A stretch of DNA of 64,000 nt from Prorocentrum cordatum (taxonomy: Eukaryota > Sar > Dinophyceae > Prorocentrales > Prorocentraceae): NCBI GenBank assembly GCA_963575745.1, contig CAUYUJ010015517.1, positions 169,068 through 233,067 of the forward strand. Direction: 5' to 3'. Shown here in pieces: positions 1 to 11,117 of the stretch (within the stretch, counting starts at the first letter, position 1; each line of letters starts with the position of its first letter). Both the position numbers and the translations under genes were made by a program. The notes beneath the pieces are model-generated. The model did no database searches. It had not been told where the DNA came from and was given only the letters and a program-made list of their open reading frames with translations.

Positions 1-131
1 CGAACCGTTTCTTCCTGGCGCAGTCCTCCAGGCCGACGAGCGACCTGGCGCTACTCCGAAGGCGTTGGAGAGCAACGCCGTCCACACAGCCGAGGTGAAC
101 GGCGTCACCCTCCCGATCGCCGCAGGATGAC
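1..131. other. Left edge, no feature seen
   Basis: GC-rich unique sequence up to the first repeat cluster. I see no convincing coding frame, RNA gene or repeat here. Confidence 0.4.
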
Positions 132-296
132 CGAAGGATTGCAACAAAAAACCAAGGATTGCAAAACACTAGTTTTTAATTGTTTTTGTTTGTAATCCTT
201 CGTTCAAGGGTTTTTTTTGCAATCCTTCGTTGTTTGCAATCCTTCGTTCAAGGTTTTTTTTTTTTTGCAATCCTTCGTTTTTTTGCAATCCTTCGA
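132..296. repeat. Inverted cluster of GGATTGCAA / TTGCAATCC motifs
   Basis: CGAAGGATTGCAA (132-144) and a related AAGGATTGCAA (about 154-164) are followed by four copies of the reverse complement TTGCAATCCTTCG between 217 and 296, separated by T-runs. The two orientations can pair into alternative hairpins. A related cluster lies at about 44055-44190, so this is an interspersed family and not a local accident. Confidence 0.75.
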
Positions 297-2082
297 GGAA
301 GAGCAGGACGTCGAGGAAGCACAGTGAGGAGCGGCACGAGCATGCGGAGCAGGCGCAGGGGGGCCAGCGGGGGAAGGCAGCAGATGGGGCGAAGAGACGG
401 ACTGGCGGCAGCGACGAACGGCGCCTCCTCCTCCTCCTCCTCCTCGTCCTCCTCCTTTTCGTCCTCCTCCTTCTTCTCCTCCACCTCCTGCTCCTAGGGG
501 GCGAGGGCGCAAGGACAGCCGCAAGCCGGCACAGCGGGGGCAGAGCGCCAACCCTGAAGTGCGGCAGACGATGCAGTGGGAGCACCGTCGATGAAGGATC
601 TCGGGGATCGCCTGACCCTGGTCGATCCAGACCCGGGTCCACAGGAGACCAAAACAACCGCAGTGCAGGAACAAAAAGAGCTGCAACGCAGGTCTTCGCA
701 GACCAGGGTCAGCCAGTATGCGCGGCCGCCTCGTAGCCACGAGCGGCTCGCTGACCCGGGTCAGCCAGAGGGGGGTCTTCGCAGGATCCTGCAGGATCCG
801 GTGCCTTGGCTAACCCCCGTTTGCATTGACCCCCGTCTCTTGAGCCCCGACAGGAAGGCCCGAGAACTGTCCGGTTGGAGAACGCGTGGGACACACACAC
901 ACACATGGTTTGAAACCCGATGCACAATGTAGCATTTGAGAAGGGGGGCGCCCCCCGCTTGGGACAGTACCAGGAGATGTAGCAGATAAGTACTCATAGC
1001 GTGTAGCGTAGCACTTATTGAACATATGCGACAGTGCGAGGGTATGGGGAGGCGAGAGCAAGCTGGGAGGAGAAGGGGACCTGGGGGGGGGAAGCGGGGC
1101 GGGGGACACTAAAGGAATGGGCATAGGGTGGAAGGTGGGGAGGGCATGTAGAAGGAAGGAAGGAGAAGGAGAAGCATCAGGGGGGGGAGGGGGGGGTCTG
1201 GCTCCGGACCTCTGCTCAGTGCGACTGTTTCCAACACTGCGTCCTGGGGGGGAGGCTCCACCTGCCTGCAGAAGGCGCCAAAAACAGCCCAGATCTACTC
1301 CAGGGGGCGGGGAGAGGGGGGGATGGGGTGCGAGGGTCCGCGCCGGTCGGCACAACAATGAGTAAGAACACGAGCACCACGAGGGATGATGGACGAGTCT
1401 TGTTTCACCAGCTCTTCTTCCTCCTCCCGCTCCTCCTCTCATTCCTCCTCTTCCTCCTCCTTTTCGTCGTCCTCCTCCTTCCGCAGCTATCTCTCCTCCT
1501 ACCCCTCTTTCCCCATCCCTCCTCTCTCTTCTCTTTCTTCTCCTCGTTCTCCTCCTCCCACCCGCCCTCGCCCCCCTCGGTTCATCGTCAGTGTTCCGAA
1601 CGGCGCTGAGCCGCCCGCGTGGTCGATCTCTACCTGCGCGGCAGCCGAAAAGAGACCGACCAGTGGACGGGGGCTGCAGCGAGAATCTGGTCACGAGAAG
1701 ACTGGCCCACAACACCTGGGCAACCACTCTCGGATCACGGTGATCCTCAGAACACGTGCTAGCGCCAACGCCTGCTCATCCACCGAATCCCCCTTCCATG
1801 CGACGCAGCGGCCGTAACGAGGGCCGACGCAGGCTGTATGCGACCGGCGGAACTGAACGGGAGGTGACCACACACACTCACACACACACACACTTTGGCG
1901 TCGCAGCCACGCGCGCAGCGGCGCGGCGTAGAACACGCACACACAAACAAACACAGACATTGGGCTAGCACACCTGCTGAGGATCATCCACTCCCTGCAG
2001 GAGAGAAGACGGCATTACCACCTCCACCGGCATATGAGGCTGTCGCTGAACAAACGTGCATCTTCTGTGCCCGTTTTGTAGG
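297..2082. other. Non-coding stretch with pyrimidine tracts
   Basis: This holds CTC-rich microsatellite (about 425-495), a polypyrimidine tract of CTC/TTC (about 1405-1575) and short CA runs (about 891-905 and 1868-1893). Long open frames here are translations of these tracts (poly-Ser, poly-Leu, poly-Arg). No gene is supported. Confidence 0.55.
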
Positions 2083-2254
2083 AGACCGATTTCTGACCAC
2101 ACCCACTTCCCGAGGTGCCTTGCGAAAAGCGGTTTCCAGAGGTGGAGGTGGGCAGTTTCCCCGCCCCAGGGGAAGGAAAAACTACCCACTTCCACCCCCG
2201 AGGGCGTCTCGTAGAATCGAGGATCCAGAGGTGGGTGTGGTCAGAAATCGGTCT
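2083..2254. repeat. 172-bp hairpin element with perfect 24-bp terminal inverted repeats
   Basis: Positions 2083-2106 are the exact reverse complement of 2231-2254 (key core GACCGATTTCTGACCACACC). A second, imperfect pair lies inside (2141-2167 against 2169-2196), so almost the whole element can fold back on a short loop near 2168. There is no coding capacity. The size and form are those of a MITE-like or snap-back element. Target-site duplications were not clear by eye. Confidence 0.8.
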
Positions 2255-2280
2255 TCGATTTTGGGCCCGAGGTGGCAGCC

Positions 2281-2303
2281 GAGGGGCTTTTGAGAAGCCC
2301 CTC
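2281..2303. repeat. Short hairpin beside the 172-bp element
   Basis: GAGGGGCTT (2281-2289) and AAGCCCCTC (2295-2303) form a 9-bp perfect stem with a 5-nt loop, 26 bp from the end of the larger hairpin. Confidence 0.6.
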
Positions 2304-2893
2304 AGAGCCACTTTCCTGCAACCCCTGCCCCCCCAAGCTTCTTGCCCCCCGCCCGTTGCCATCCGCCCGAGCATCCTCAAGGGGCAGCTGCGGAGACCAC
2401 CGTGGGGGTGTCGTGCCGCTGCTCCTCGGCCTCCCGCTCGAGGCACCTCCAATCTCCTCTGAGATCCGCCGTCGCGAAACGAAGGAAACATCGCCAAGAA
2501 TCGCGACCGGAACCCCGGACCCCATCTTGCTGCGTCGTCCTCCGAGCCGGATGGAGCTGTGAGGGTCCCGGGGCCGGAACTGGAGCGAAAGCGCCAGGCT
2601 CGAGAAAGTTGAGACGCCAGGATTTCAATCACGGCACTGGGCAGCACGGCTCCGGGCCGCCGTCCCTCCTGGGACGGGCCGCCGCAGAACCGCCTGGCGC
2701 AGCAGCAGAAATCCGCCGATGAACCGGGAACAACGCACCGGGCTCACAGCGCGGGCCGCGCGAAGCGCGCGGCCGCCCTCGCGCTCGCGAGAGCCGCTCC
2801 CGGGGAAGAGCGCCCGACTGGCCCAGGCCTCGAAGCGCGAGCGGGAAATTACCGGCCGGTCGGAAGAAGTAAGTAAAAACATTATGAGGTAGG
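2304..2893. other. No feature seen
   Basis: GC-rich sequence with several overlapping open frames of Arg/Pro/Ala-rich composition. No frame shows protein-like sequence, and no repeat partner was found in the window. Confidence 0.4.
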
Positions 2894-3178
2894 ACTCGGA
2901 TCAAGTAGATTGTGTGCAGGCCCTCTCAGAGGAGGACAGAACACAGCCAGAGCGACTCTTGAAACATGAAAGCGCCAGAAATAGATTGGGATCTGGGCAT
3001 CCAAAACTACATTCAAATACCTTAGCGGGCCCTGGAAAAAGGCGGGGCCGTTTTCTCACCGTTTTCGGAAAATGTGTCTTGAAAGTAGAAACGTTCAAAG
3101 AAACATCAACAATAGGGCCAGAAACGCCAAACAAAAATTCTGGGAAGGCGGACTAAAGTATATTGGGTCCAGACTCTT
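2894..3178 (+). repeat. Interspersed repeat family 1, left copy
   Basis: Starts at ACTCGGATCAAGTAGAT and runs to GGGTCCAGACTCTTT. It matches 8280-8518 in the same orientation with substitutions and indels, sharing GGGATCTGGGCATCCAAAA, CGTTTTCTCACCGTTTTCGG and GAAGGCGGAC. The two copies flank the large fold-back structure. There is no coding capacity of its own. Confidence 0.75.
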
Positions 3179-3439
3179 TCATTCATTGTCCCTGGTTCGT
3201 GGCTGAATAAGGAACTCGTGGCGAGAATTTTGTTTGTTGCGTTGTTGTTGTGTTGTTGTTGTTGTTGTTGAACTCTCATTTCTGAATAATAATGATTGTT
3301 GTTTCCCCCGTCCGGTGCACATTGTTTTTTCAATTGAAGTGCCCTTCCCGGGGCTCGCACCTTGTTTTTTACCAAGGAAAATCTTGAAGGTCAAACTGTG
3401 TCGTTGGCCCCCTGTTTACAACAACAACAACAATTACTA
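3179..3439. repeat. GTTGTT microsatellite and spacer
   Basis: An impure GTT run (about 3236-3270) and a short CAA run (about 3419-3433) lie between repeat family 1 and the left arm of the fold-back structure. CAA/GTT runs recur at every junction of that structure (about 4198, 5350, 6475, 7605). Confidence 0.6.
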
Positions 3440-4230
3440 GCACGTGGGGACACTCCGTTCTCACCAGTGCCAGGGTTTTCATAGGAGGCGGGCAATACCC
3501 CCACTTTGTGGGGGGGCCGGTTCAAGCTCTACCAAATTTCCAAACGACTCTTCGCCACCACCCACACCCAGCTTCCCGCCCTATGACGTTCGGACACTTC
3601 ACTTCGTGGCATGCGGACGACCGTGGCTACTATTCAGGGCCCCGCGGCCGACGACGACGGCGTGCGCGCGCGAAGAAAAAACGAATGTGTCCCGCATGGT
3701 ATTATTTGACAGGGATGATGGCCCTGGCAGGTGCGCAACCGTTGTTGCAGAAGTTCGAAAAAGTTGCTCGCAAAAGCCCGTTTGACAGAAATGTTTAAAA
3801 AGTGTTGGGTTTCCTACGAATCCGCAAGAGCGCGCGGGATGAAATGTTGACACTTTTTTTTTGAAAAACCATTGGTTTTTTGATGTTTTTATGTTAAAAT
3901 CGCTACGAACACTAAGGTTTTGGAAGGATTTCGTCTTGCGCGCGCGAATGTCCACTTTACCTTATTTTTTGCAAGGGATTCTTGAAGTTTGGTTATGTTA
4001 GAACAAGAAATGTCCACTTTAGCTTATTTTTTGCAAGGGAAAACGGGGGACAACAAAACAACCGGATCTGGACCAACCCGTTTTGCCTGAGACTTCCTCA
4101 CGAAAATTATGAAAATGAGGCTGCGGCCTAGGCGCGGCGGGGGGTGCGTGCACCAGGGGTCCCAACAATAATTATTCTTAAGAAGAAATAATGTTCAACA
4201 ACAACAACAACAACAACAACAACAACGGCT
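3440..4230 (+). repeat. Left arm of a large inverted repeat
   Basis: This arm is the diverged reverse complement of 6530-7610. Matching blocks include the start (TTCTCACCAGTGCCAGGG, CCCACTTTGTGGGGG), the middle (a block encoding the same spurious peptide on opposite strands at 3665-3955 and 6779-7080) and the end (GCGGCCTAGGCG, CAACAATAATTATTCTT). The arm closes with a CAA microsatellite. It carries no recognisable protein and is shorter than its partner, which holds an extra internal duplication. Confidence 0.8.
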
Positions 4231-4345
4231 CCCGCCAGAGACTTCCTCACAATTTAGCCAGGACCCCCGCTCCCGCCCGAGACTTCCTCGCGCTTTATTC
4301 AGGAATCTCACTCTCGCTTAGGACTTCCTTAGAATTTATTCCCCC
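4231..4345 (+). repeat. GAGACTTCCT tandem motif
   Basis: Three degenerate copies of a CTCCCGC-GAGACTTCCTC unit. The same motif recurs many times at 5516-6240, so both ends of the spacer between the inverted arms share this minisatellite. Confidence 0.55.
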
Positions 4346-4850
4346 GGCGCACTGGAGTCGTTGCAGCCCTTCGTGGCCTCCTCGCTGCCCTTCGTGGCCC
4401 CGTTGCAGTCCTTCTTGGCCCCCTCGCTTTGTTTCGTGGCTCCCTCGCTGCCCTTCGTGGCCCCCTCGCTGCCCGTCGTGGCCCCGTCGAAGCCCTTCGT
4501 GGCCCCGTCGCAGCCCTTCGTGGCCCCGTTGCATCCCTTCGTGGCCCCCTCGCTGCCCTTCGTGGCCCCGTTGCATCCCTTCGTGGCCCCCTCGCTGCCC
4601 TTCGTGGCCCCATATATGTATGCCCTTCGTGGCCCCCGCTCGTTCGGGCCCGTCGTGGCCCCATATGCATCTGTCCTACGTGGCCCAGTTGCTACCCTCA
4701 GTGGCCCCATCGTTGCCTTCTGTGGCCCCGCATTATCTGCCCTTCGTGGCCCCCGCTCGTTCGCGCTCTTCGTGGCCCCATACGCATTCCCTTCGTGTCC
4801 CCGCTGTTGCCCTTCGTGGCCTACTTCGTGTCCTTGTGGCCCTGCTGTCG
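4346..4850 (+). repeat. CCCTTCGTGGCCCC minisatellite
   Basis: About 25 imperfect head-to-tail copies of CTGCCCTTCGTGGCCCC, mostly 24-bp steps with some shorter and longer. The steps are mostly multiples of three, so several frames stay open and give repetitive SWP- or FVAP-rich translations. I treat those as by-products of the repeat. Confidence 0.8.
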
Positions 4851-4874
4851 TTCTCTTTCGCTCTCGCTTTCGCT

Positions 4875-4876
4875 CA

Positions 4877-4911
<35 letters not shown>

Positions 4912-4952
4912 GCCGTCGTCGTCGACGTCGTCGTCGTCGTCGTGGTCGGTCC
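4875..4952. repeat. GTC trinucleotide array
   Basis: Nearly pure GTC/GCC repeat inside the spacer of the fold-back structure, followed by GC-rich sequence to about 5340 with no supported gene. Confidence 0.8.
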
Positions 4953-5346
4953 CCTGTCCGTCCCTCCTGGGGTCGGGTCGACGGTCCGCGGCCGCCCCGC
5001 TTATCAGCGCTGCCGCTGGTCAGGCCGACGGTCCGCGGCCGCCCCGCCGCTTGCCGGGGCCCGGCCTGCAGGGAAGAAAGGTATACCTCCCAAAAGGGGT
5101 TCGATAGAAGACGAAGAGGGCGGATATTGAGGGTTTGGGAAATTGGCGTTATTGGACACTCGAGCAGGTAAGGGCGAACAGTCTTAAAATGTTTGTTGTT
5201 GTTATTCTTGGTGTTACTTATTAAACAATCATTATTGTTGGACCCCACCAGGAGCTTTGGCGATCTCGCCTCGGCGCCGGCTACACTTTCATTGAAAATG
5301 AGGCTCACGCTCGAGCGGTTTGGGGGGGCGCTAAAACGCCCCCCCC

Positions 5347-5348
<2 letters not shown>

Positions 5349-5417
<69 letters not shown>

Positions 5418-5516
5418 GCAGCAGCAACAACAACAACAACAACATCAGCAACAACAACAACACCAACACCAACAACAATAATAATAACAGCAACAACAAC
5501 AACAATAACAACAACG
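5349..5516. repeat. CAA trinucleotide array
   Basis: Long CAA run, pure at first and then mixed with CAG, AAT and ACC. It translates to poly-Thr or poly-Gln and is not evidence of a gene. Confidence 0.85.
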
Positions 5517-6245
5517 CTCCCGCTCGAGACTTCCTCCTTTTTTGCTCAGAGCCGGTCCTCCTGCTCGCCAATGAAAACCGCCGTCCCAACAAAAGCAGCG
5601 CTACCGCTCGAGACTTCCTCCCGTTTTACCTTGGACTGGCGCGCTGCTCTTTCTCTCATCGGCGCCGCCCCCAGCAACAACAACGCTCCCGCTCGACACT
5701 TCCTCCCTTTCTTGCTCAAGGCGGTGCTCCTCCTCGCCGCCGAAAACAATCGCCCCGACAAAACCAGCGCTCTCGCCGGAGACTTCCCTCCGTTTTACGC
5801 TTTCCTCCCGTTTTACGCTGGACTCGCGCCATACTCTCTTTTGAATTGGAGCCGCCCCCAGCAAGAACAACGCTCCCGCTCGAGGCTTCCTCCCTGTTCT
5901 TTAGGACGGTGCTGTTCCTCGCCGCCGACAGCCCCCGTCCCGACAAAACCACGGCTCCCGCTCGAGACCTCCTCCCTTCTTACTCAAGGCGGTGTTCCTC
6001 CTCGCCGCCGACAACCGCCGTCCCAACAAAACCAGCGTTCCCGCTCGAGACTCCTTTTGTTTTACGCTGAACTGGCGCCCTACTCTCTTCAGCATTGGCG
6101 CCGCTCCCAGCAACGACAGCGGCCCTGCTCGAGACTTCCTCCCTTTCAACTCATGGCCGAGTCCTTGCCTCGCCGACGACAGCCATCATCCCCACCAAGG
6201 CAATCCTATCGTTCGATACTTCCTTGTGCTTAGCCCCTTGGCTGG
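5517..6245 (+). repeat. GCTCGAGACTTCCTCC minisatellite
   Basis: About ten degenerate units built on CTCCCGCTCGAGACTTCCTCC, many followed by a block like GGCGGTGCTCCTCCTCGCCG and CCGTCCCGACAAAACCA. Spacing is roughly 50-110 bp. A 346-residue open frame runs through it but has no domain. It occupies the right part of the spacer between the inverted arms. Confidence 0.75.
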
Positions 6246-6529
6246 GGCTCCACTGGCGGTCTCGCATGGGCGCAGCAAGTCGCGGGCATGCGTTTTCGAG
6301 GCGAGATATGTTGAAATTCCTCGGAGGAGGTGTTTGCAATAGCTCATTGGGCGGGAGATCTGGGAATGGGAATTAGGGACCCCGCGATAGAACAATAATC
6401 CCCCATGACGGGGATGGTTATCATGATGGTCGCATGCTTCGTGTGGACACATCGCGCATGATAATAAAATGATTGTTGTTGCTGTTGCTGCTGTTGTTTG
6501 TTGTTGTTGGTGGTGTTGTTGTTGGTGTT

Positions 6530-7610
6530 GTTGTTGTTGAACATTATTAATTCTAAAGAATAATTATTGTTGGGGCCCCTGGTGCACGGCCCCCCTGCGC
6601 CGCCTAGGCCGCAGCTACATTTTCATCATTTTCGTGGGGAAGCCTCAGGTCATACGATGTCATCAAGATCCGGTTGTTTTGTTGTAATCCGTTTTCCCTT
6701 GCAAAAAACACTATAAAATGACATTTCTTGTTCTAATATAATCAAATTTCAAGAATCCCTTGCAAAAAATAAGGTAAAGTGGACATTCGCGCGCGCAAGA
6801 CGAAATCCTTCCAAAAGCTTAGTGTTCGGAGCGATTTTAACATAAAAACATCAAAAAACCAATGGTTTTTCAACAAAAAAATGTCAAAATCTCATCCCGC
6901 GCGCTCTTGCGGATTCGTAGGAAACCCAACACTTTTTAAACATTTCTGTCAAACGGGCTTTTGCGAGCAACTTTTTCGAACTTCTGCGACAACGGTTGCG
7001 CACCTGCCAGGGCCATCATCCCTGTCAAATAATACCATGCGGGACACATTCGTTTTTTCTTCGCGCGCGCACGCCGAAATCTCCAAAAACCATTGGGCTT
7101 CTTAAGAATTTTAGCACCGCGCATCATAAAATCACACGAATCGCACCGTAGGTCCTCGAAAAACACCTGCACGACTTTTCAAAATTTCTACCCGCGCGCG
7201 CTGTCCGAATCCTAAAAAAACCAATGGTTTTCCAACATTTATGTTACATGAGCTCGCGCGAGCTACTTTCGCACGCTCTTGCAACGGGGTTCGCGCGCCT
7301 GCCAGGGGCCACAATCCCTTGCGGTTGCGCCATAGGTTGCGCCCTCGGCCGCCGAGAATAAAACGTCCCCCTATTGGTTGCGCCATAGGTTGCTCCACGC
7401 CAGTGTAGTAGCCACGGTCGTCCGCAGGCCACGAAGTGAAGTGTCCGAACGTCATAGGGCGGGAAGCTGGGTGTGGGTGGTGGCGAAGAGTCGTGTGGAT
7501 ATTTGGTAGAGCTTGCACTGCCCCCCCACAAAGTGGGGGTATTGGCTGGCGTCGCATGAAAACCCTGGCACTGGTGAGAACACTGAGCGTTCGGGTAAAG
7601 TGATTGTTGT
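6530..7610 (-). repeat. Right arm of the large inverted repeat, with internal duplication
   Basis: This is the reverse complement partner of 3440-4230. It is about 300 bp longer because about 7076-7390 holds a second, more diverged copy of the core unit. On the minus strand the CCCTGGCAGG, CAACC and TTGGAAAACCATTGG-type blocks occur twice. The arm ends at a GTT microsatellite (about 7603-7629). Confidence 0.75.
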
Positions 7611-7631
7611 TGTTGTTGTTGTTGTTGTTTA

Positions 7632-7892
7632 ATGTCGTCGTCCCACCCGCGACCCACCCCGCGACCAACCACGCGACACACCCCGCGACCCACCCCGCGA
7701 CCCACCCCGCGACCCACCTCGCGACCCACCCACGACGCAACCCGCGACCCATCCGCGACCTACCCCGCGACCCACCCGCGACCCACCTCGCGACCCACCC
7801 GCGACACACCTCGCGACCCATCCGCGACCCATCCCGCGACCCACCCGCGACCCACCCCACGACCCACCCCGCGACCCACCCGAGAGGGAGGA
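7632..7892 (+). repeat. CGACCCACCC minisatellite, main block
   Basis: About 20 copies of a 12-13 bp unit (CGCGACCCACC with small variants). A smaller block of the same unit lies at 8033-8102 after a 140-bp unique gap. No gene is present. Confidence 0.85.
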
Positions 7893-8032
7893 AAAACCAC
7901 CCGTACCCGACAATTGACGGCCCTGTGCGTTGACTAAACAGACCTGCCCTGTTCGATTCATTCCTTGCGTGCGTTTACTAAACGGCTTCGCTTGTCGGGG
8001 TGATTATCATGGGATGGATTTCTGCCCTCTAC

Positions 8033-8102
8033 ACCCGCGACCCACCCGCGACCCAACAACGACCCACCCGCGACCCATTTGCGACCCACCCGCGACCCAC
8101 AT
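8033..8102 (+). repeat. CGACCCACCC minisatellite, second block
   Basis: About five further copies of the unit in 7632-7892, detached by a unique segment. Confidence 0.75.
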
Positions 8103-8279
8103 GGGTTAAAGGAAAAATCGGCGCCTGCGGTGGGCTTGTTATATAATTTGTAAAACTTTGGCGCCTGCGGCGGGCCTCTCCGGAGGCTCGCAAACTGCCA
8201 ACGTCCCAACCACCCCCTCACTCTTATCCGCATCTGCGTGGTGCTGCGTAAAAAAACATCATAAAACATCATGAAGTTG

Positions 8280-8605
8280 GAGTCGGATCAAGTAGATTTG
8301 GTGCAAGCCCTCCCAGAGGATAACAGAACACAGCAGCAGAGGGATCTGGGCATCCAAAAATACCTACTAATACCTCAGCGGGCCCCGGAAACGGCGGGCC
8401 CGTTTTCTCACCGTTTTCGGAAAATGCGTCTTGAAGTGGAAGCGGTACGGAAAACGGCGACCAGAAACGCCAAAAAGCGTCTCCGGGAAGGCGGACGAAA
8501 GTAGATTGGGTCCAGACTCTTTCCAGAGAGTAACAGAACACAGCAAGAGCGATTCCCGAAAGCAGAAGGCGCTAGACGTAGACTGGGATCTGGGCGTCCA
8601 AGGAT
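8280..8605 (+). repeat. Interspersed repeat family 1, right copy with partial tandem unit
   Basis: 8280-8518 matches 2894-3178. From about 8495 the unit restarts (GTAGATTGGGTCCAGACTCTTTC, then AACAGAACACAGCAAGAGCG and GACTGGGATCTGGGCGTCC), so this copy is one and a half units in tandem. Confidence 0.7.
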
Positions 8606-8975
8606 ACCGACTTGTACTTCCAACCACCGGCGTGTACACCTTGTAGCGGGTATCGGCCTAAACAGTGTTTTTCGTTTTCGTTTTGTTTTCGTTCTCCCTC
8701 GTTTTGTCTCCAATCCGCCTTCTGCTGCAACACGACATCGAAACGAAAACGGCCAACGAAATCGCCAAAACACCGTTTAGATCGACCCTGCCTGCACATG
8801 GGCAACACATTCTCATCCTCCCACACCTGAGGGGGATGCTCATCCCCCACCCACCCCCAAAATCGATGTGGATTTTAGCATGGGTAACGATCTGGGGGTT
8901 CGAACAGTTCCGTCAACCCATGCCCTCTCTCCCTTGCCGCATCCTCAACATATCAAGTTTTGGGGCCTGAGGGCG
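8606..8975. other. No feature seen
   Basis: Moderately AT-richer unique sequence with a TTTTCGTTTTCG-type simple stretch near 8667-8705. No coding frame or repeat partner is supported. Confidence 0.35.
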
Positions 8976-9172
8976 AGGAGAACGAGTCGGAGAAGGAGGA
9001 GGAGGAGGAGGAGGAGGAGTACGAGGAGGAGGAGGAGGGGGAGGAGGAGGAGGAGGAGGAGGAGGAGGAGGAGGAGGAGGAGGAGGCTGAGGCGGAGGAG
9101 GAAGAGGAGGAGGAGGAGGAGGAGGAGGAGGGAGAGGAGGAGGAGGAGGGGGAGGGGGAGGAGGAGGAGAAG
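8976..9172. repeat. GGA trinucleotide array
   Basis: Nearly pure GGA/GAG repeat of about 195 bp. Poly-Glu, poly-Arg and poly-Gly frames arise from it. Confidence 0.9.
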
Positions 9173-10664
9173 GTATCTTGCGCCGCAGGGCTCGAGCTTG
9201 TGGTCCGTGTACGGCCCTGGCCACAAGGTGCTCACAGCCTGCCGCGCCACTCCTGGGCCTCCCTGGGCCCCCCTGGGCCTCGCGAGGGGGTGCTCTGGAA
9301 GCCATCTGCGCCCTCCCTTACGCATCTTGCTCCCATCGCACTCGAGAACCACATCCCAGAAACAATTCCGAGCGCCCAGGTAACGATCGAAACGGTGTCG
9401 AACGCGTATCGCCTCCCAGGGCCCGACACGTGACGACCCTCAGGTTTCGGTCTTGTGCTGGTGCTCGAAATTCTCTCTGGCGATCAAGGCCACAGCAGGT
9501 TGGAGCATCATAGGCCTTCCCGAGAATGCTGAGGCCACCACGGGCCAGGGCCGCCTCTTGAGCAGGGACCGACAGTCCCGGCATTACTATAGGCCCTCCA
9601 CGACATGTTGTCAGAAAAAAACCATGAGCTTAGAACATAAGCCCGATGTGTGTAAAACAAGACAGTATCGGCCATACATGTTCTAAGAACATTTCGTGGA
9701 AACAACAAAAAGGTTTTTAGAACATTGCTTGGTAGGTCTATAGGCGAGCCAGGACGCGCCGCCACTGTGTGAACCTCCGGCATCATACCCGGCGGGCCTC
9801 CTCTCGGCGGCCGCCCGCCCCCCCCCCCGCTCCTGCCCGGCACTCCGCGGGAGGCTCGCGAGGGCCCCGCTCTGGCCACGAGTCGGAGGAGCATCGAATC
9901 GAGGACCGGGAAGGCGTACAGTGGAGGCCAGTCCACAAGGAGCCTTCCACAAGAAACCCAACCCTGAGCCCCCGGGGAGTCCCCTGATTTGCAGCGTGGG
10001 AACGCCACGCTCCCCATAGCAAAGCCATCGAAACCCAAGAAGCCCAGGGCATCCTGGAGGCGAGCCGGGTGTTTCTTGGCATGGGTCTCCACTGTAAGCG
10101 GGGACCTCGAAGATCTGGCGAAACCTGGAGGATGCATATCGGCCGCCGCGGACGTTCCAGAGGAGCGCCCCAGAACGCGTTGAGAGCGATCCCTGGGAAG
10201 CTCTGGAATGATTGACATCTGGGTCTAATTCGCCCCGCCCCAGGACGCGTGTTGACGCTACTGCGAGCTCGGCCACCGAAGCCGACCCAGCACGTGGGCC
10301 AAGGAGCACCGAGAGACACCCAAAGCTCGAATATTTGGCAAAGCGCAGAAGGGGGTGGGGGGAGGGGGGAAGACTTCTCAGAGCGGGGCTGCTTCTTAGA
10401 AGGCGCCGCCCTTGCACCGACAGACGAGGCTCACGCCTTCTAAGCAGCAGGGGTGCCTCTGAAGAGCCCTCCCCCCTCCCCCTAAACCCCTCTCTGCGCG
10501 TGGCCGGCACAGCTCCAATATGCTGCCCGCGGAGGTCGACGAGGTACAAGCCGGTGTTAGGCGATCCTGCCCCCCCATGGGGCCCTCGAGGGTTCGTGCC
10601 CGCACCCGGCACGGGCAAGCCAGTGCTGCTTCACCTCCCCTTCTCGCACCCAGCGCCGGCCTGT
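9173..10664. other. Long GC-rich stretch without a supported gene
   Basis: Several open frames of 60-310 residues overlap on both strands. None has a recognisable motif or clear exon borders. One small mirrored feature is GAGGCTCACGCCTTC near 10425. I see no RNA gene. Confidence 0.4.
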
Positions 10665-10942
10665 ATGCTGCTTCTCCTCCCCCTCCTCCTCCTCCTCCTC
10701 CTCCTCCTCCTCCACCACCTCCTCCTCCTCCTCCTCCTCCTCCTCCTCTCCCCCCCCTCTCCTCCTCCTCCTCCTCCTCCTCCTCCTCCTCCTCCTCCTC
10801 CTCCTCCTCCTCCTCCTCCTCCCCCCTCCCCTCCTCCTCCTCCTCCTCCTCCTCCTCCTCCTCCTCCTCCTCCTCTCCTCCTCCTCCTCCTCCTCCTCCT
10901 CCTCCTCCTCCTCCTCATCATCATCAGCAGCATCATCATCAT
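10665..10942. repeat. CTC trinucleotide array
   Basis: About 245 bp of nearly pure CTC with short interruptions, ending in a CAT run. All long frames over it (poly-Pro, poly-Leu, poly-Ser, poly-Glu) are repeat translations. Confidence 0.9.
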
Positions 10943-11117
10943 CCCCCTCCACAATTACACAATATGAACACTACTCTCCTCTCTCCCTTGGTGACGTCCG
11001 GGAAATGTCTGGCCCCCGTCCGCGTTCTGTTTTTTTTTTTTGTACACACAGGATTCCCAGGAATTGGGTTTTCGTTTTGGTTTTGTTTCAAGATGCTGCT
11101 CTCGCTGGGGCGCTGGC

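Noticed and set aside
3599-7105. Similar 100-120 residue ORFs at 3599-3955 (minus) and 6779-7105 (plus)
   Set aside because: They are the same DNA in the two inverted arms. The frame is not preserved along the arms and nothing resembles a protein family.
7632-8102. Regular short repeats that might suggest a CRISPR array
   Set aside because: There are no unique spacers of constant length. The repeat is a 12-13 bp head-to-tail minisatellite in eukaryotic-type DNA.
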